The notes under the pieces were generated by a model. That model saw only the letters and a list, made by a program, of their open reading frames with translations. It had not been told where the DNA came from and ran no database searches. Both the position numbers and the translations under genes were made by a program. A stretch of 64,000 nt of DNA from Maribacter algarum (ex Zhang et al. 2020) (lineage in GTDB: Bacteria; Bacteroidota; Bacteroidia; Flavobacteriales; Flavobacteriaceae). The stretch covers positions 476,507-540,506 of the forward strand of contig NZ_VATY01000003.1 of the NCBI RefSeq assembly GCF_005885635.1, in the 5' to 3' direction. This document shows, one piece after another, positions 45,305 to 54,499 of the stretch (position 1 is the stretch's first letter; each line of letters opens with the position of its first letter).

Positions 45305-47305
45305 ATGAAAATAATTATAAAGAGAATCTTCCTCTTTACCTTATTGGTTTCAGTACAGAGTAGTTTAGCACAAGATAATTTACAGGAAAAAGCCGATTAC
45401 CTTTTTAGTGAATTGTTCTATGCGGAGGCCATTCCTGTATATGAAAAACTTCTAAATAGTGGTAAGAACACCGACTATGCAAATCAAAGGCTTGCAGAAT
45501 GTCATTTGAAGATGCGAAATGTCGAAAAGGCCATACCACACCTAAAAGTGGCCGTTCTATCAGCAACACCGCCGCCTCCTGATTTCTATTTTATGTATGG
45601 TATGGCTTTGTACAATATGGGTGATAAAAAAGGTGCAGAGACTTGGTTGAAAAAATATGACAAACATGGAAACAAGGATGTACGGGTAAAAACATTTCTG
45701 CAGAATGGATCTCTCGCTCCGATAGCTTACAATAAAGGAAACCATTACGAGGTTGAAGCTGTTGATTTCAATTCGACCTACAGTGATTTTGGGGCTTTCG
45801 TAAATGGTGACAACTTATATTTCACATCAGCTCGAACAAACAATAAAAAAGTAGCATTATATGGTTGGAATGGAGAACCTTGGCTAGATATTTTCATGAT
45901 AAAAGAGAATGATCCTCTAGCTAAACCCATACCATTACCTGGAAATGTTAATTCAGACTATCATGAAAGTTCAATGGTGTTCTCCTTAAATCATAAAAAA
46001 GAGACGGTTCTTTATTTTACCGGTAATAAGTACTTCAGATTTAAGGGTAAAAACTACTTTAAGAAAAAAAAGAAAAAAGATGTAGACGCTAGGTTAAATT
46101 TAAAAATTTTCAGTGCTATTAAATCTTCGGGAAAATGGAAAGTAAACCAAGACCTGCCTATTAATAGTGAACACTATTCGACTGGACATCCATTTGTAAC
46201 ATCAGATGGAAAACGACTTTATTTCACTTCCGATAGACCAGGAGGTTATGGCGGGTCAGATATTTATTACGCACCAATTCATAAAAGAGGTGGAATCGGT
46301 CAACCTAAAAATGCAGGTCCGATTATTAATACATCAGGTAATGAAATGTTTCCCTTTATGGATAAAGAGGGACATCTTTTTTTCACCTCGGATGGACATG
46401 TTGGGTTTGGTATGTTAGATATATTCTCAACTGTTTTAAACAAGGAAAACAAAATAATAGGAATTACAAATTTAGGAAGCCCAATAAATTCGCCTGCCGA
46501 TGATTTCGGTTACTTCGAACATGATTCAGGTAATACCGGCTATATCAGTTCTAATCGAGATGGTGGATTAGGAAGTGATGATATCTATAAATTTATGTTC
46601 GTTCCTTCTTTGGCCATTGAAGGTATTGTTACCGATGTAATTAACAAAAAAGCTTTAGATAGTGTAAATGTTACGATTCGAAATCAAACTAGTAACAAGA
46701 TAATTGCAGAATTGTTAACTGATAAATACGGGCGTTATAAAACTTTTATTAATCGCGATAGTAATTACAGGATTGAAGTTAACCGAAAAACACATTCGAA
46801 CAAATCAATACAAGTCAAATGCCATGAAGTGCCTAAGAAGGTTAGGGAAATTTCTCAAAATATTGCTTTAGAACCTGTATTAGATTTGAAGGTGCTAGCT
46901 GGATTAAATAAACTAAAATTTTACTATGGTCAAAGTAATATTCGAGCTGATGCGGCTTTAGAACTAGATAAAGTAGTAAATCTTTTGACTGATAACTATC
47001 CTAATATGGTAATTCGTATTGAAGCACACACACTTCCTTTAGGAAGTCATATTGACAATGATTTATTATCTACCCAAAGGGCAAAATCAATTCACGACTA
47101 TTTGATTGCAAATGGTGTCTCAGAAAACAATATTGACTCATATCAGGGCTTCGGAAAAAGAAAATCAATCAACGGTTGTGACGACAATTCAGACTGTACA
47201 AATAAGGAGTTTGAGATGAGCGAAAGAATCGAATTTCCTATTGTTCAAATCAAAAGGGGTGGTAATGACCCGATTCTTAACTCTGTAATCACTAAGAACA
47301 AATAA
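45305..47305 (+). CDS. OmpA-family outer-membrane protein with TPR and propeller regions
   Basis: The 666-residue protein starts MKIIIKRIFLFTLLVSVQSS (signal peptide). It has a TPR-like N-terminal part, a PD40-type beta-propeller with repeats such as HPFVTSDGKRLYFTSDRPGG, a carboxypeptidase-regulatory-like segment (IEGIVTDVINKKALDSVNV) and an OmpA C-terminal domain. This layout is that of the SprF-linked OmpA partners of T9SS adhesins. The OmpA domain is degenerate: the usual HTD is HTL, and the NRRxEF end reads SERIEF. The ATG at 45305 is chosen because it begins the signal peptide. Confidence 0.88.
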   Translation: MKIIIKRIFLFTLLVSVQSSLAQDNLQEKADYLFSELFYAEAIPVYEKLLNSGKNTDYANQRLAECHLKMRNVEKAIPHLKVAVLSATPPPPDFYFMYGMALYNMGDKKGAETWLKKYDKHGNKDVRVKTFLQNGSLAPIAYNKGNHYEVEAVDFNSTYSDFGAFVNGDNLYFTSARTNNKKVALYGWNGEPWLDIFMIKENDPLAKPIPLPGNVNSDYHESSMVFSLNHKKETVLYFTGNKYFRFKGKNYFKKKKKKDVDARLNLKIFSAIKSSGKWKVNQDLPINSEHYSTGHPFVTSDGKRLYFTSDRPGGYGGSDIYYAPIHKRGGIGQPKNAGPIINTSGNEMFPFMDKEGHLFFTSDGHVGFGMLDIFSTVLNKENKIIGITNLGSPINSPADDFGYFEHDSGNTGYISSNRDGGLGSDDIYKFMFVPSLAIEGIVTDVINKKALDSVNVTIRNQTSNKIIAELLTDKYGRYKTFINRDSNYRIEVNRKTHSNKSIQVKCHEVPKKVREISQNIALEPVLDLKVLAGLNKLKFYYGQSNIRADAALELDKVVNLLTDNYPNMVIRIEAHTLPLGSHIDNDLLSTQRAKSIHDYLIANGVSENNIDSYQGFGKRKSINGCDDNSDCTNKEFEMSERIEFPIVQIKRGGNDPILNSVITKNK

Positions 47306-47403
47306 TCCTTCCAAAATAAACTTTAGAAAAGAGTTTTTGCTTCAAAATGACAAGGTTGTCTCTTTATATTTAAATTTTCAGAGGAAAAAATGCCTTAAGA
47401 ATG

Positions 47404-47411
47404 TATCTTTG
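47404..47411 (+). promoter_or_regulatory. -7 box TATCTTTG
   Basis: TATCTTTG fits TAnnTTTG and lies 16 bases before the next ATG. The -33 region has no TTTG at normal spacing. Confidence 0.45.
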
Positions 47412-47427
47412 ATGAAATTCGAGAACC

Positions 47428-48084
47428 ATGAAAAAAATAATATTCGTTTCACTTGTCATTTTAGTCTCAGCATCAGGTTTTATAGTTTCTAAAACCACAC
47501 AGGAAGAGACTATTCTACAAAAAGTTGCGAATGCTCACGGATTTGATAATTGGGCAAACGTTGAAGAAATCAAATTTACCTTTAATGTAGATCGCGACAC
47601 AACACATTTCGAAAGAGATTGGACATGGAAACCTAAAACCAACGACATTTCAGCGACATCAGCTGAAGGAACTATCAGCTATAATTGGGCCAATATGGAT
47701 AGTGTTGCGTTTAAGACCAATGGAGGTTTTATAAATGACAAGTTCTGGTTACTTGCCCCTTATCAATTGGTTTGGGATGCTGACAACATTACGCACACAC
47801 ACTCTATGGAAGCGGAAGCACCTATAAGTAAGAAAACAATGCAGAAACTTACAATAGTTTACGGCAATGAAGGGGGCTATACCCCGGGAGATGCTTATGA
47901 TTTTTATTTGGGGGATGATTTGATAATTCAAGAGTGGGTTTTTCGCAAGTCGAATCAAGCTGAACCTTCAATGATTACCTCATTTGAAGATTACGAAATG
48001 ATAAACGGGCTCAACATCGCCACGATGCATAAAATGGCTGAAGGTAGTTTTAAATTATATTTTACTGGGGTTGAAGTGAACTAA
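47428..48084 (+). CDS. secreted protein of unknown function, 218 aa
   Basis: The protein starts with a signal-type helix (MKKIIFVSLVILVSASGFIV). The mature part has a LolA-like rhythm: an early VANAHGFDNWANVEEIKFTF strand, several WxxPK-type turns and a late VFRKSN strand. I do not make a firm family call; it looks like a periplasmic lipid- or ligand-binding beta protein. It is followed 41 bases later by another secreted unknown. Confidence 0.72.
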   Translation: MKKIIFVSLVILVSASGFIVSKTTQEETILQKVANAHGFDNWANVEEIKFTFNVDRDTTHFERDWTWKPKTNDISATSAEGTISYNWANMDSVAFKTNGGFINDKFWLLAPYQLVWDADNITHTHSMEAEAPISKKTMQKLTIVYGNEGGYTPGDAYDFYLGDDLIIQEWVFRKSNQAEPSMITSFEDYEMINGLNIATMHKMAEGSFKLYFTGVEVN

Positions 48085-48125
48085 TTGGCATGTTATTTGT
48101 TTTAGAATACGAACAAAACCATCCA

Positions 48126-49289
48126 ATGAAATTTGCATTACTCTTTTTTTTCCTATCGCTTTCTATTTGTTTTTCTCAAAATCAACATGAGGGTTTCCTT
48201 CTTGATTCAGAGACCAAGGAACCAATTGAATTTGTAAATATTTACAATGGGAAAGATTTTACCATTAGTAATGAGGAGGGTCGATATGCATTTTCTACGT
48301 CGCTAGACTCCATCGTATTTTACAGAATTGGATACAAAACGTTTAAAACAACTTTTGATCAACTTAAGGACACCCTTTTTCTAAACAAAAGTGTTTTTGA
48401 ATTAAATGAAGTAGTTGTTACAAACGCAAAAACAATTTATGATAGAATAAAAGATTCCGTAGCCACAAATTACTTGCTAGAACCTCATACGGAAACTTTC
48501 TTTTTAAGGACATTACTAAAGAAGAACAATGAAATTGTTAGGTTACAAGATGTACAAGGTCGTCTGAGAAGAAAAACCTCGATTTACGCAGGTAATCTTG
48601 AGCTTGAGAAGAAGGACTTTGAGGTGGAGATTCAAAACATGCGCAAAATAGGGGTGTCAAAAGATGAGGATGATACTTATTTTATCTTTCCGTCATTTCA
48701 CAATATTTTCAAGGAATTTGTTCGGCTAAATGCTATGGGACCTGATTTTGAAGTAACAGAACAACCATCAGTTGATGAACTAAAAACCCGCGTAGATTTC
48801 AAATCAAATCTTCCTGAAACAAGCGGCAGGACATTCGGCCACTACATTATTAATAGTTTAGACAATGCTATCTTATTTTTTAATGCAAAGGTAATTCCAT
48901 TCCATTCAGAAAAAGAAAAATCAAAGAGAATTGAATCTCGACTACTAGAGAATAAGGTATCTATTTTTTTTAAGGAAGACCCAAACATAGGTTTATACTT
49001 TATGAATTCTGGAAAAAGAGAGGGAAAAGTTGAAGTCTCAGGACCGAATAACTCCTATACTAATGTCTATGAAATGCGCATTATTCTAACCACCTCAAAA
49101 AGCTTTGGAAGGAATGATATCAAAAGTAATGTCAATGAACATAAGGATATTTTTAAACTTAAACACCGCTACAATGCCGACTATTGGAATTCTCAAAACC
49201 AACTTTTACTAACAGAAGAAATGCAAGAATTCATCAAAAGAATGGGGGAAGAAAACAAAGAATTCAAGGTGAAAAGTAACATGAATTAA
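48126..49289 (+). CDS. secreted protein with N-terminal carboxypeptidase-regulatory-like domain
   Basis: The 387-residue protein starts MKFALLFFFLSLSICFSQ (signal peptide), then has a CarboxypepD_reg-like beta-sandwich (EGFLLDSETKEPIEFVNIYN, then ELNEVVVT), followed by ~280 residues with no known domain. The ELNEVVVT end is like that seen before TonB-receptor plugs, but no plug or barrel follows. The ATG at 48126 is chosen for the signal peptide; an in-frame ATG at 48090 is less likely. It ends with a four-base overlap on the convergent MFS gene. Confidence 0.78.
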   Translation: MKFALLFFFLSLSICFSQNQHEGFLLDSETKEPIEFVNIYNGKDFTISNEEGRYAFSTSLDSIVFYRIGYKTFKTTFDQLKDTLFLNKSVFELNEVVVTNAKTIYDRIKDSVATNYLLEPHTETFFLRTLLKKNNEIVRLQDVQGRLRRKTSIYAGNLELEKKDFEVEIQNMRKIGVSKDEDDTYFIFPSFHNIFKEFVRLNAMGPDFEVTEQPSVDELKTRVDFKSNLPETSGRTFGHYIINSLDNAILFFNAKVIPFHSEKEKSKRIESRLLENKVSIFFKEDPNIGLYFMNSGKREGKVEVSGPNNSYTNVYEMRIILTTSKSFGRNDIKSNVNEHKDIFKLKHRYNADYWNSQNQLLLTEEMQEFIKRMGEENKEFKVKSNMN

Positions 49290-50434
49290 ACTTTCTTATT
49301 CTGTAAAACAAATGTAGCTCCTAAAATAAATAGCGCACAAAACAACAATACCCAAAAACAGGTTACTAGAGAAGAATTATCCGCTATTTGACCTAAAATA
49401 GGGGGTGCGCAAAGAAACCCAGCATAGCCTGAACCTGCTATAAAGGAAATTCCCTGCGAAGATTCAAAACCCTTTACGTTGCCCCCGATACGAAATACCT
49501 CGGGAACCATAACCGAAAAACCCAATCCGCTTAACGAAAACCCTAAAATAGCCAAATACATATTTGTAGATAGGACTAACCCGTAACCTGCTAATACAAG
49601 AAGAGTTCCAAAGGCGACCATTTTGATAGAACCTATTTTCGAACTGATTCCGTCTCCTAAAAATCGACCTAAAGTCATGGTAATTTGAAATCCTAAAAAT
49701 CCCGCTCCCCAAATTGCTTCCGGTGCAATACTGATTTCCTTGAGATATAATCCACTCCAATCGACTATAGCGCCTTCGCTTCCCATGGCGATAAAAGAAA
49801 TCAATCCCAATAACAAAAATGGTTTGAATAATTTAAGACTAAAAGCTTCCTTTTCAATGGTTGCTGCTACAACATCTTGAAATTTTTTATGGAAAATTAT
49901 ATTCACTATCAATACTAGGGCTACAGCGAATCCCATATGTAAAACGGGGTTATCCAAAGGACCAATCAAAAAGCTACCGAGCCCAGCAAGCACTCCTCCC
50001 AAACTAAAAAAGCCATGAGCGGCAGACATGAACTTTGCATTATCTTTTTTTTCGACCTCAGTGACCAAAGTATTCATGGCGATATCCGTAAAGCCATTAG
50101 AAGCTCCAAAGAGAAACAGGCCAGCCATCAGGGTATAATAACTTGGCGCAAGTAAAGGTAACATTGCAGCTGCACAGCTGCATAACACGCCATACCAGGT
50201 TGCCTTGCCGACTCCTATACGATTAATAATTGTAGATGCCACCGGAAAAACGGTAAATACACCAAGCGATAAGAAGAAAATAGCAATACCCAATTCGGAC
50301 TTATCAATTTCTAAAGTCTCTTTTACGGTTGGAATATAAATAGCCCATGTGCCAAATAAAATATTCAAACTAGCAAAAACCCAGGCCGGACCAAAATATC
50401 GTGGATTTGAAAGAATTAACCGCAGGGATTTCAT
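49286..50434 (-). CDS. major facilitator superfamily transporter
   Basis: The 382-residue protein has about twelve hydrophobic helices typical of MFS carriers, with an N-terminal half ending in a long loop near residue 190. It resembles sugar/fucose-type or drug-efflux MFS members in length, but I cannot assign the substrate. It is a single gene on the minus strand. Confidence 0.87.
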   Translation of the reverse strand: MKSLRLILSNPRYFGPAWVFASLNILFGTWAIYIPTVKETLEIDKSELGIAIFFLSLGVFTVFPVASTIINRIGVGKATWYGVLCSCAAAMLPLLAPSYYTLMAGLFLFGASNGFTDIAMNTLVTEVEKKDNAKFMSAAHGFFSLGGVLAGLGSFLIGPLDNPVLHMGFAVALVLIVNIIFHKKFQDVVAATIEKEAFSLKLFKPFLLLGLISFIAMGSEGAIVDWSGLYLKEISIAPEAIWGAGFLGFQITMTLGRFLGDGISSKIGSIKMVAFGTLLVLAGYGLVLSTNMYLAILGFSLSGLGFSVMVPEVFRIGGNVKGFESSQGISFIAGSGYAGFLCAPPILGQIADNSSLVTCFWVLLFCALFILGATFVLQNKKV

Positions 50435-50487
50435 TAGAAGTTTGGTTTAAGGAAAGCTAAGATAATTGAAACCAAGAATAGAAAAAC

Positions 50488-50514
50488 AAAAAGACCGCCA
50501 AAAAAGACGGTCTT
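50488..50514 (-). terminator. intrinsic terminator of the astacin-like gene
   Basis: On the minus strand AAGACCG pairs with CGGTCTT over a ~10-base loop, followed by TTTTGTTTTTC. It lies downstream of the astacin-like protease stop. Confidence 0.75.
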
Positions 50515-50573
50515 AAAGGTATCAATAAGGTCTGAAATTAAAATGTTTATTAAAGCATAACCCCTGGTTTATA

Positions 50574-51614
50574 TTATCCACATTGTTTTATGAAATTCCA
50601 TCTGGTGAAATCCCGCTCATACAAACTACCACGATAGGTAACACGGTCACCTACAAAGTATCTTTTTCTTGGTGACCATTCCTCTACCTCATTGCACGAA
50701 TTGGTATCACCGTCTGGGTCATTACCAGCTGGCGGGTAGATAGAATTAGTACCTTGAATGTCCAAAGCCGATATTCTTGCCTGTCTTCTTGGTAAAACAT
50801 TACCATTCAAATCAGTTATCGTTGGTCGCCCATTTTTGCTAAATGTATAACTGCCGTACATCATAGTCGAGTTGATATCAAGTTGACCAGTTAACAATGT
50901 CGCAGAATTACTTTTATAAAATTGGTCCACCGCATTGTTCTGGATGTTCTGAAAATTAACTATTACATAATTATCTCTATCACGCCTATTCTGTTCATGA
51001 ATATAGCCAAGCGTATGTCCAATTTCATGGATAATAACAACTGCCGTTGCACGGGTTCCTAAACGAATAAAACCTCTTGAGCCATTCATTCCTAAAGTTG
51101 CCACTCCTGAATTACTGTTTGAACCCGAAGAAGAAATAGTCACATAATTTGACTCGTTAGTTCGCTCTTTAAAACGTACATTGGTTTTGCTTGTCCATTC
51201 GTTAAAAGACTTTTGAAGTTCTGACCGAACAGATGAGCTCAATCCTGAAATACGGTACACAATCGTACTGTTGGTCCATTTTCGAATACCCCCACCAATA
51301 GCAAGGGCAGTACGGTCATCTTGAGGCTCTGGATTTTCTTCAAAAGCATCAGGCGTATCAGACAATTGCTCCTCAAAAAGGCGCGCATCACTACCGCCTA
51401 AACTATAAGTTCCATCTTCCTCCAATTGGACTTTCACAGCATCGCCTAAAAAGTATTTAGTGATGAATTTCGTTTCTTGATCAACAGCTACTTCTTCATC
51501 TTCTAAAGCTGTTTCAGAATCAAGAATATCAGGATCTGTATCGCATGCCCCGAAAAACAGTGCAAATACTAAAGCCATCAGTAAAAGTGGTAAAATTCTT
51601 TTCGTACGTTTCAT
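50574..51614 (-). CDS. M12A (astacin-like) zinc metalloprotease lipoprotein
   Basis: The 346-residue protein begins MKRTKRILPLLLMALVFALF, a lipoprotein signal ending near GAC. The astacin zinc motif is complete: HEIGHTLGYIHEQNRRDRD, with a Met-turn-like TMMYGSYTFS. The C-terminus (EEWSPRKRYFVGDRVTYRGS) resembles a CBM5/12 chitin-binding fold. In-frame ATGs at 51635 and 51641 are alternative starts. It is probably a surface-anchored peptidase. Confidence 0.88.
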   Translation of the reverse strand: MKRTKRILPLLLMALVFALFFGACDTDPDILDSETALEDEEVAVDQETKFITKYFLGDAVKVQLEEDGTYSLGGSDARLFEEQLSDTPDAFEENPEPQDDRTALAIGGGIRKWTNSTIVYRISGLSSSVRSELQKSFNEWTSKTNVRFKERTNESNYVTISSSGSNSNSGVATLGMNGSRGFIRLGTRATAVVIIHEIGHTLGYIHEQNRRDRDNYVIVNFQNIQNNAVDQFYKSNSATLLTGQLDINSTMMYGSYTFSKNGRPTITDLNGNVLPRRQARISALDIQGTNSIYPPAGNDPDGDTNSCNEVEEWSPRKRYFVGDRVTYRGSLYERDFTRWNFIKQCG

Positions 51615-52011
51615 CTTTTTAATTTTAGTTTTCATGTTCATCTTAATTTTGGGGTTAAATTTTTTCAATAAACAACTTCGCGCCATGCCCACGAGACTTT
51701 CGAAAAGAAAAGACCTTATAGTGTCAAGACAAGCCACAAAGTATTAAGAGCTCGATTATCGAGTAATTATAGAACTTCCTAAATGTATCTAAAATTGGGG
51801 TGGTCGGAAAAAGTACGATGAAGTGCTTGGTACATTTTCTATAAATAGATACGCAGAAAAATCGGTGTTAGATCGAATCAAATCAAGTATATGTTCTTCG
51901 ATTTTCAAAGAAAAAATTCGATTAGAATAAGATACAGCTATAACTAATTGATTATAAGAAGATAAGAATGGAAATATAAAAAATCAAGAAGAAATTCTGA
52001 GAAAATAAATC
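51615..52011. other. ~400-base region upstream of the astacin-like gene
   Basis: It is the leader and promoter region of the astacin-like gene, after the kynU stop. A 13-base perfect palindrome (CTCGATtATCGAG, 51751-51763) could be an operator; no -7 box consensus is complete. I see no other gene. Confidence 0.5.
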
Positions 52012-53280
52012 TTATTTTTTCAAAATACCCGCTTTTAGAATCTGGCCAAAACGATACATATCTTCAAAAGAGCAATAGAAGGGTGCAGGAGCCAAACGAA
52101 TAACATTGGGTTCACGCCAATCTGTAATCACTCCATTTTTCATCAAATAGTCGAATAAAGGTCTACCTTGTCCGTGAAGAAAAACTGAAAGCTGACAACC
52201 TCTATCTTCTGAGGTTATAATTTCAAATGTACTCTCAACTTCTTTATCGATTTCATGGAGTACGAATTCCAAATAGGATACAATTTTATTGCGCTTTTCA
52301 ATCAAAGTGGGCATACCCACTTCTTCAAACATTTCAAGGGAAGCCAAATAGGGAGCAACTGAAAGTACAGGAACATTACTAATTTGCCAAGCATCGGCAT
52401 TTTCCATCGGTTCGAATTCAGGTTTCATCAAGAACCGTGTTTCTTTCTTCGTACCCCACCAGCCTTCGAACCTTGGGATATCATCTTTTCCTAAGTGACG
52501 TTCATTGATAAAAACCCCGGAAGCATTGCCAGGACCACTGTTCATGTATTTATAACTACACCATGCGGCAAAGTCCGCATCCCAATCATGGAGTTTTAGT
52601 TCTACGTTTCCAACTGCGTGGGCTAAATCCCAGCCTACAAATGCTCCTGCAGATTTTCCTGCTCGGGTTATGCTTTCCATATCAAAAACCTGGCCCGTAT
52701 AATAATTGACTCCCCCGATAAGAACCAAAGCCAGCTCATCCCCGACTTCATTTATTTTAGAAACAATATCTTCGGTTCTCCAGTGATTTTCGCCATTTCT
52801 TTTTTTGATTTCAACAATAGCATCATCAGGATTCAATCCATGGAATTTAACTTGACTTTGAAACATGTACTGATCTGAGGGGAAGGCCTTTTCCTCACAA
52901 ATAATTTTATAACGTGTTGAAGTTGGTCTGTAAAAAGAAACCATCAGCAAATGCAGGTTTACTGTCAGGGTATTCATTACAGTAACCTCCGCTGTTTTCG
53001 CACCAACCACTTTTGCTAAAGGTGCTGCGAGTCTTTCATGATAATCCCACCATGGTTTTTCGCTATGAAAATGTCCTTCTACCGCCAGTTCTTCCCAGTC
53101 CTTCATAACCTCATCGACAAACTCTCTAGTACGTTTTGGTTGAAGACCTAACGAATTTCCTGTAAAATAGATTACCTGCTTTCCGTTCACTTTAGGAAAA
53201 TGAAATTCATCGCGATACTGGTGAATTTTATCCTCAGCATCTAATTTTTTGGCAAACTCTAAAGTATTTTGAAAGGGCAT
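52012..53280 (-). CDS. kynU: kynureninase
   Basis: The 422-residue PLP enzyme cleaves kynurenine or 3-hydroxykynurenine to anthranilate or 3-hydroxyanthranilate plus alanine. The PLP Lys is in AAWCSYKYMNSGPG and the C-terminal RLAPAPFYCSFEDMYRFG is characteristic. It is in the same orientation as kmo but 15 kb away. A -7 box (53295-53302) precedes the start, so it has its own promoter. Confidence 0.95.
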   Translation of the reverse strand: MPFQNTLEFAKKLDAEDKIHQYRDEFHFPKVNGKQVIYFTGNSLGLQPKRTREFVDEVMKDWEELAVEGHFHSEKPWWDYHERLAAPLAKVVGAKTAEVTVMNTLTVNLHLLMVSFYRPTSTRYKIICEEKAFPSDQYMFQSQVKFHGLNPDDAIVEIKKRNGENHWRTEDIVSKINEVGDELALVLIGGVNYYTGQVFDMESITRAGKSAGAFVGWDLAHAVGNVELKLHDWDADFAAWCSYKYMNSGPGNASGVFINERHLGKDDIPRFEGWWGTKKETRFLMKPEFEPMENADAWQISNVPVLSVAPYLASLEMFEEVGMPTLIEKRNKIVSYLEFVLHEIDKEVESTFEIITSEDRGCQLSVFLHGQGRPLFDYLMKNGVITDWREPNVIRLAPAPFYCSFEDMYRFGQILKAGILKK

Positions 53281-53294
53281 TGTAGCTTTTTATT

Positions 53295-53302
53295 CAAATT
53301 TA
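53295..53302 (-). promoter_or_regulatory. -7 box TAAATTTG for kynU
   Basis: On the minus strand TAAATTTG fits TAnnTTTG and lies 14 bases upstream of the kynU ATG. No full -33 TTTG is seen. Confidence 0.45.
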
Positions 53303-53327
53303 CGACTTCAATATTGATTTAAAGAAG

Positions 53328-53801
53328 CTAAATATCATCGGATTCAGTTAGCCGCATTTCGATAAGATGCTTTTTAAATCCTACTTTTTCATAGGCCTTT
53401 ATCGCTCCTGGGTTATCATCGTAAACTGTGAGTCTTATTTCTTGAAGTCCCTTTGCGATTGACCATTTTTTTAATTCATCAACAATTAGTCTATTCACTC
53501 CTTTTCCACGAAAATCTGGTTCAGTGAACATAAAACCTAAATAAGAGTAAGATTCATGGCGTAAGTATGGCAGTGCTCTTTTGATTTTGGCGTAGCCGGA
53601 AGCAATGACCTTAGAATTGTATTCAACCACAATTACCTCAGCTTCCTCAGACCGTATGAGTTCAGAAATATCGTAATAGGAAATAGGGTCAGGTGCCAAA
53701 GTCAGATCCATCGGGCGTTCTGCTTCTATTATCCCTTGCTCAAATTCTAATAAAACTGCTAAGTCTTCAAGTTTGGCGGTACGTACTATAAAATCACTCA
53801 T
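53328..53801 (-). CDS. GNAT-family N-acetyltransferase
   Basis: The 157-residue protein has the acetyl-CoA loop in GFMFTEPDFRGKGVNRLIVD and the C-terminal ending LTVYDDNPGAIKAYEKVGF. Its substrate is unknown. The ATG at 53801 is chosen (MSDFIVRTAKLEDL); an upstream in-frame ATG at 53822 is less likely. It lies directly upstream of kynU on the same strand, with a 47-base gap. Confidence 0.88.
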   Translation of the reverse strand: MSDFIVRTAKLEDLAVLLEFEQGIIEAERPMDLTLAPDPISYYDISELIRSEEAEVIVVEYNSKVIASGYAKIKRALPYLRHESYSYLGFMFTEPDFRGKGVNRLIVDELKKWSIAKGLQEIRLTVYDDNPGAIKAYEKVGFKKHLIEMRLTESDDI

Positions 53802-53857
53802 ACATTTATAACTAATTGTCAATACTCTAAAGTACTATATTTACGGAAAAATACACC

Positions 53858-54499
53858 ATGCATTTTTTGTCAGACGCATTAGACAATTATATCAAAGATA
53901 ACTCGGAAAACGAGCCCGAATTATTACAGGAATTAACTCGAGAGACACACTTAAAAGTCATTCAACCGCGAATGATTACGGGACATTTTCAGGGTAGGGT
54001 TTTAAGCATGCTCTCTAAACTAATCTATCCGAAGAATATATTGGAAATTGGAACCTACACCGGTTATTCGGCCATCTGTTTGGCCGAAGGACTTCAAAAA
54101 GATGGACAACTCCACACCATTGATGTTAATGAAGAGTTGACTTCACTTCAGCGGAAATATTTTGATAAAAGTGGCTATGGAAATCAAATCATTCAACATA
54201 CAGGTGATGCCTTAGCTATTATTCCAAAATTGGATATGATTTTCGACCTGGTATTTATAGACGCTGAAAAGAAAAGCTATGATGCCTATTTTGAGGCCGC
54301 TATTCAAAAAACGAGACCGGGAAGCGTTATCCTTTCTGATAATGTATTGTGGTCGGGCAAAGTTGTGGAACCACTAGACCCTAAAGACAAAGCCACTAAG
54401 GTGCTTTTGGATTATAATAAAAAATTAAAAGAAGATTCGAGAGTAGAAACCGTTTTGCTACCCATTCGAGATGGAATCACATTATGTAGGGTGCTCTAA
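53858..54499 (+). CDS. SAM-dependent O-methyltransferase (caffeoyl-CoA type)
   Basis: The 213-residue protein has motif I ILEIGTYTGYSAICLAEGL, the acidic metal/SAM strand LVFIDAEKKSYDAYF, and SVILSDNVLWSGKV, typical of the cation-dependent O-methyltransferase family. The substrate is unknown (catechol-type compounds are common). A near-consensus TATATTTA lies 14 bases upstream of the ATG. It overlaps the convergent PAP2 gene by 23 bases. Confidence 0.9.
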   Translation: MHFLSDALDNYIKDNSENEPELLQELTRETHLKVIQPRMITGHFQGRVLSMLSKLIYPKNILEIGTYTGYSAICLAEGLQKDGQLHTIDVNEELTSLQRKYFDKSGYGNQIIQHTGDALAIIPKLDMIFDLVFIDAEKKSYDAYFEAAIQKTRPGSVILSDNVLWSGKVVEPLDPKDKATKVLLDYNKKLKEDSRVETVLLPIRDGITLCRVL

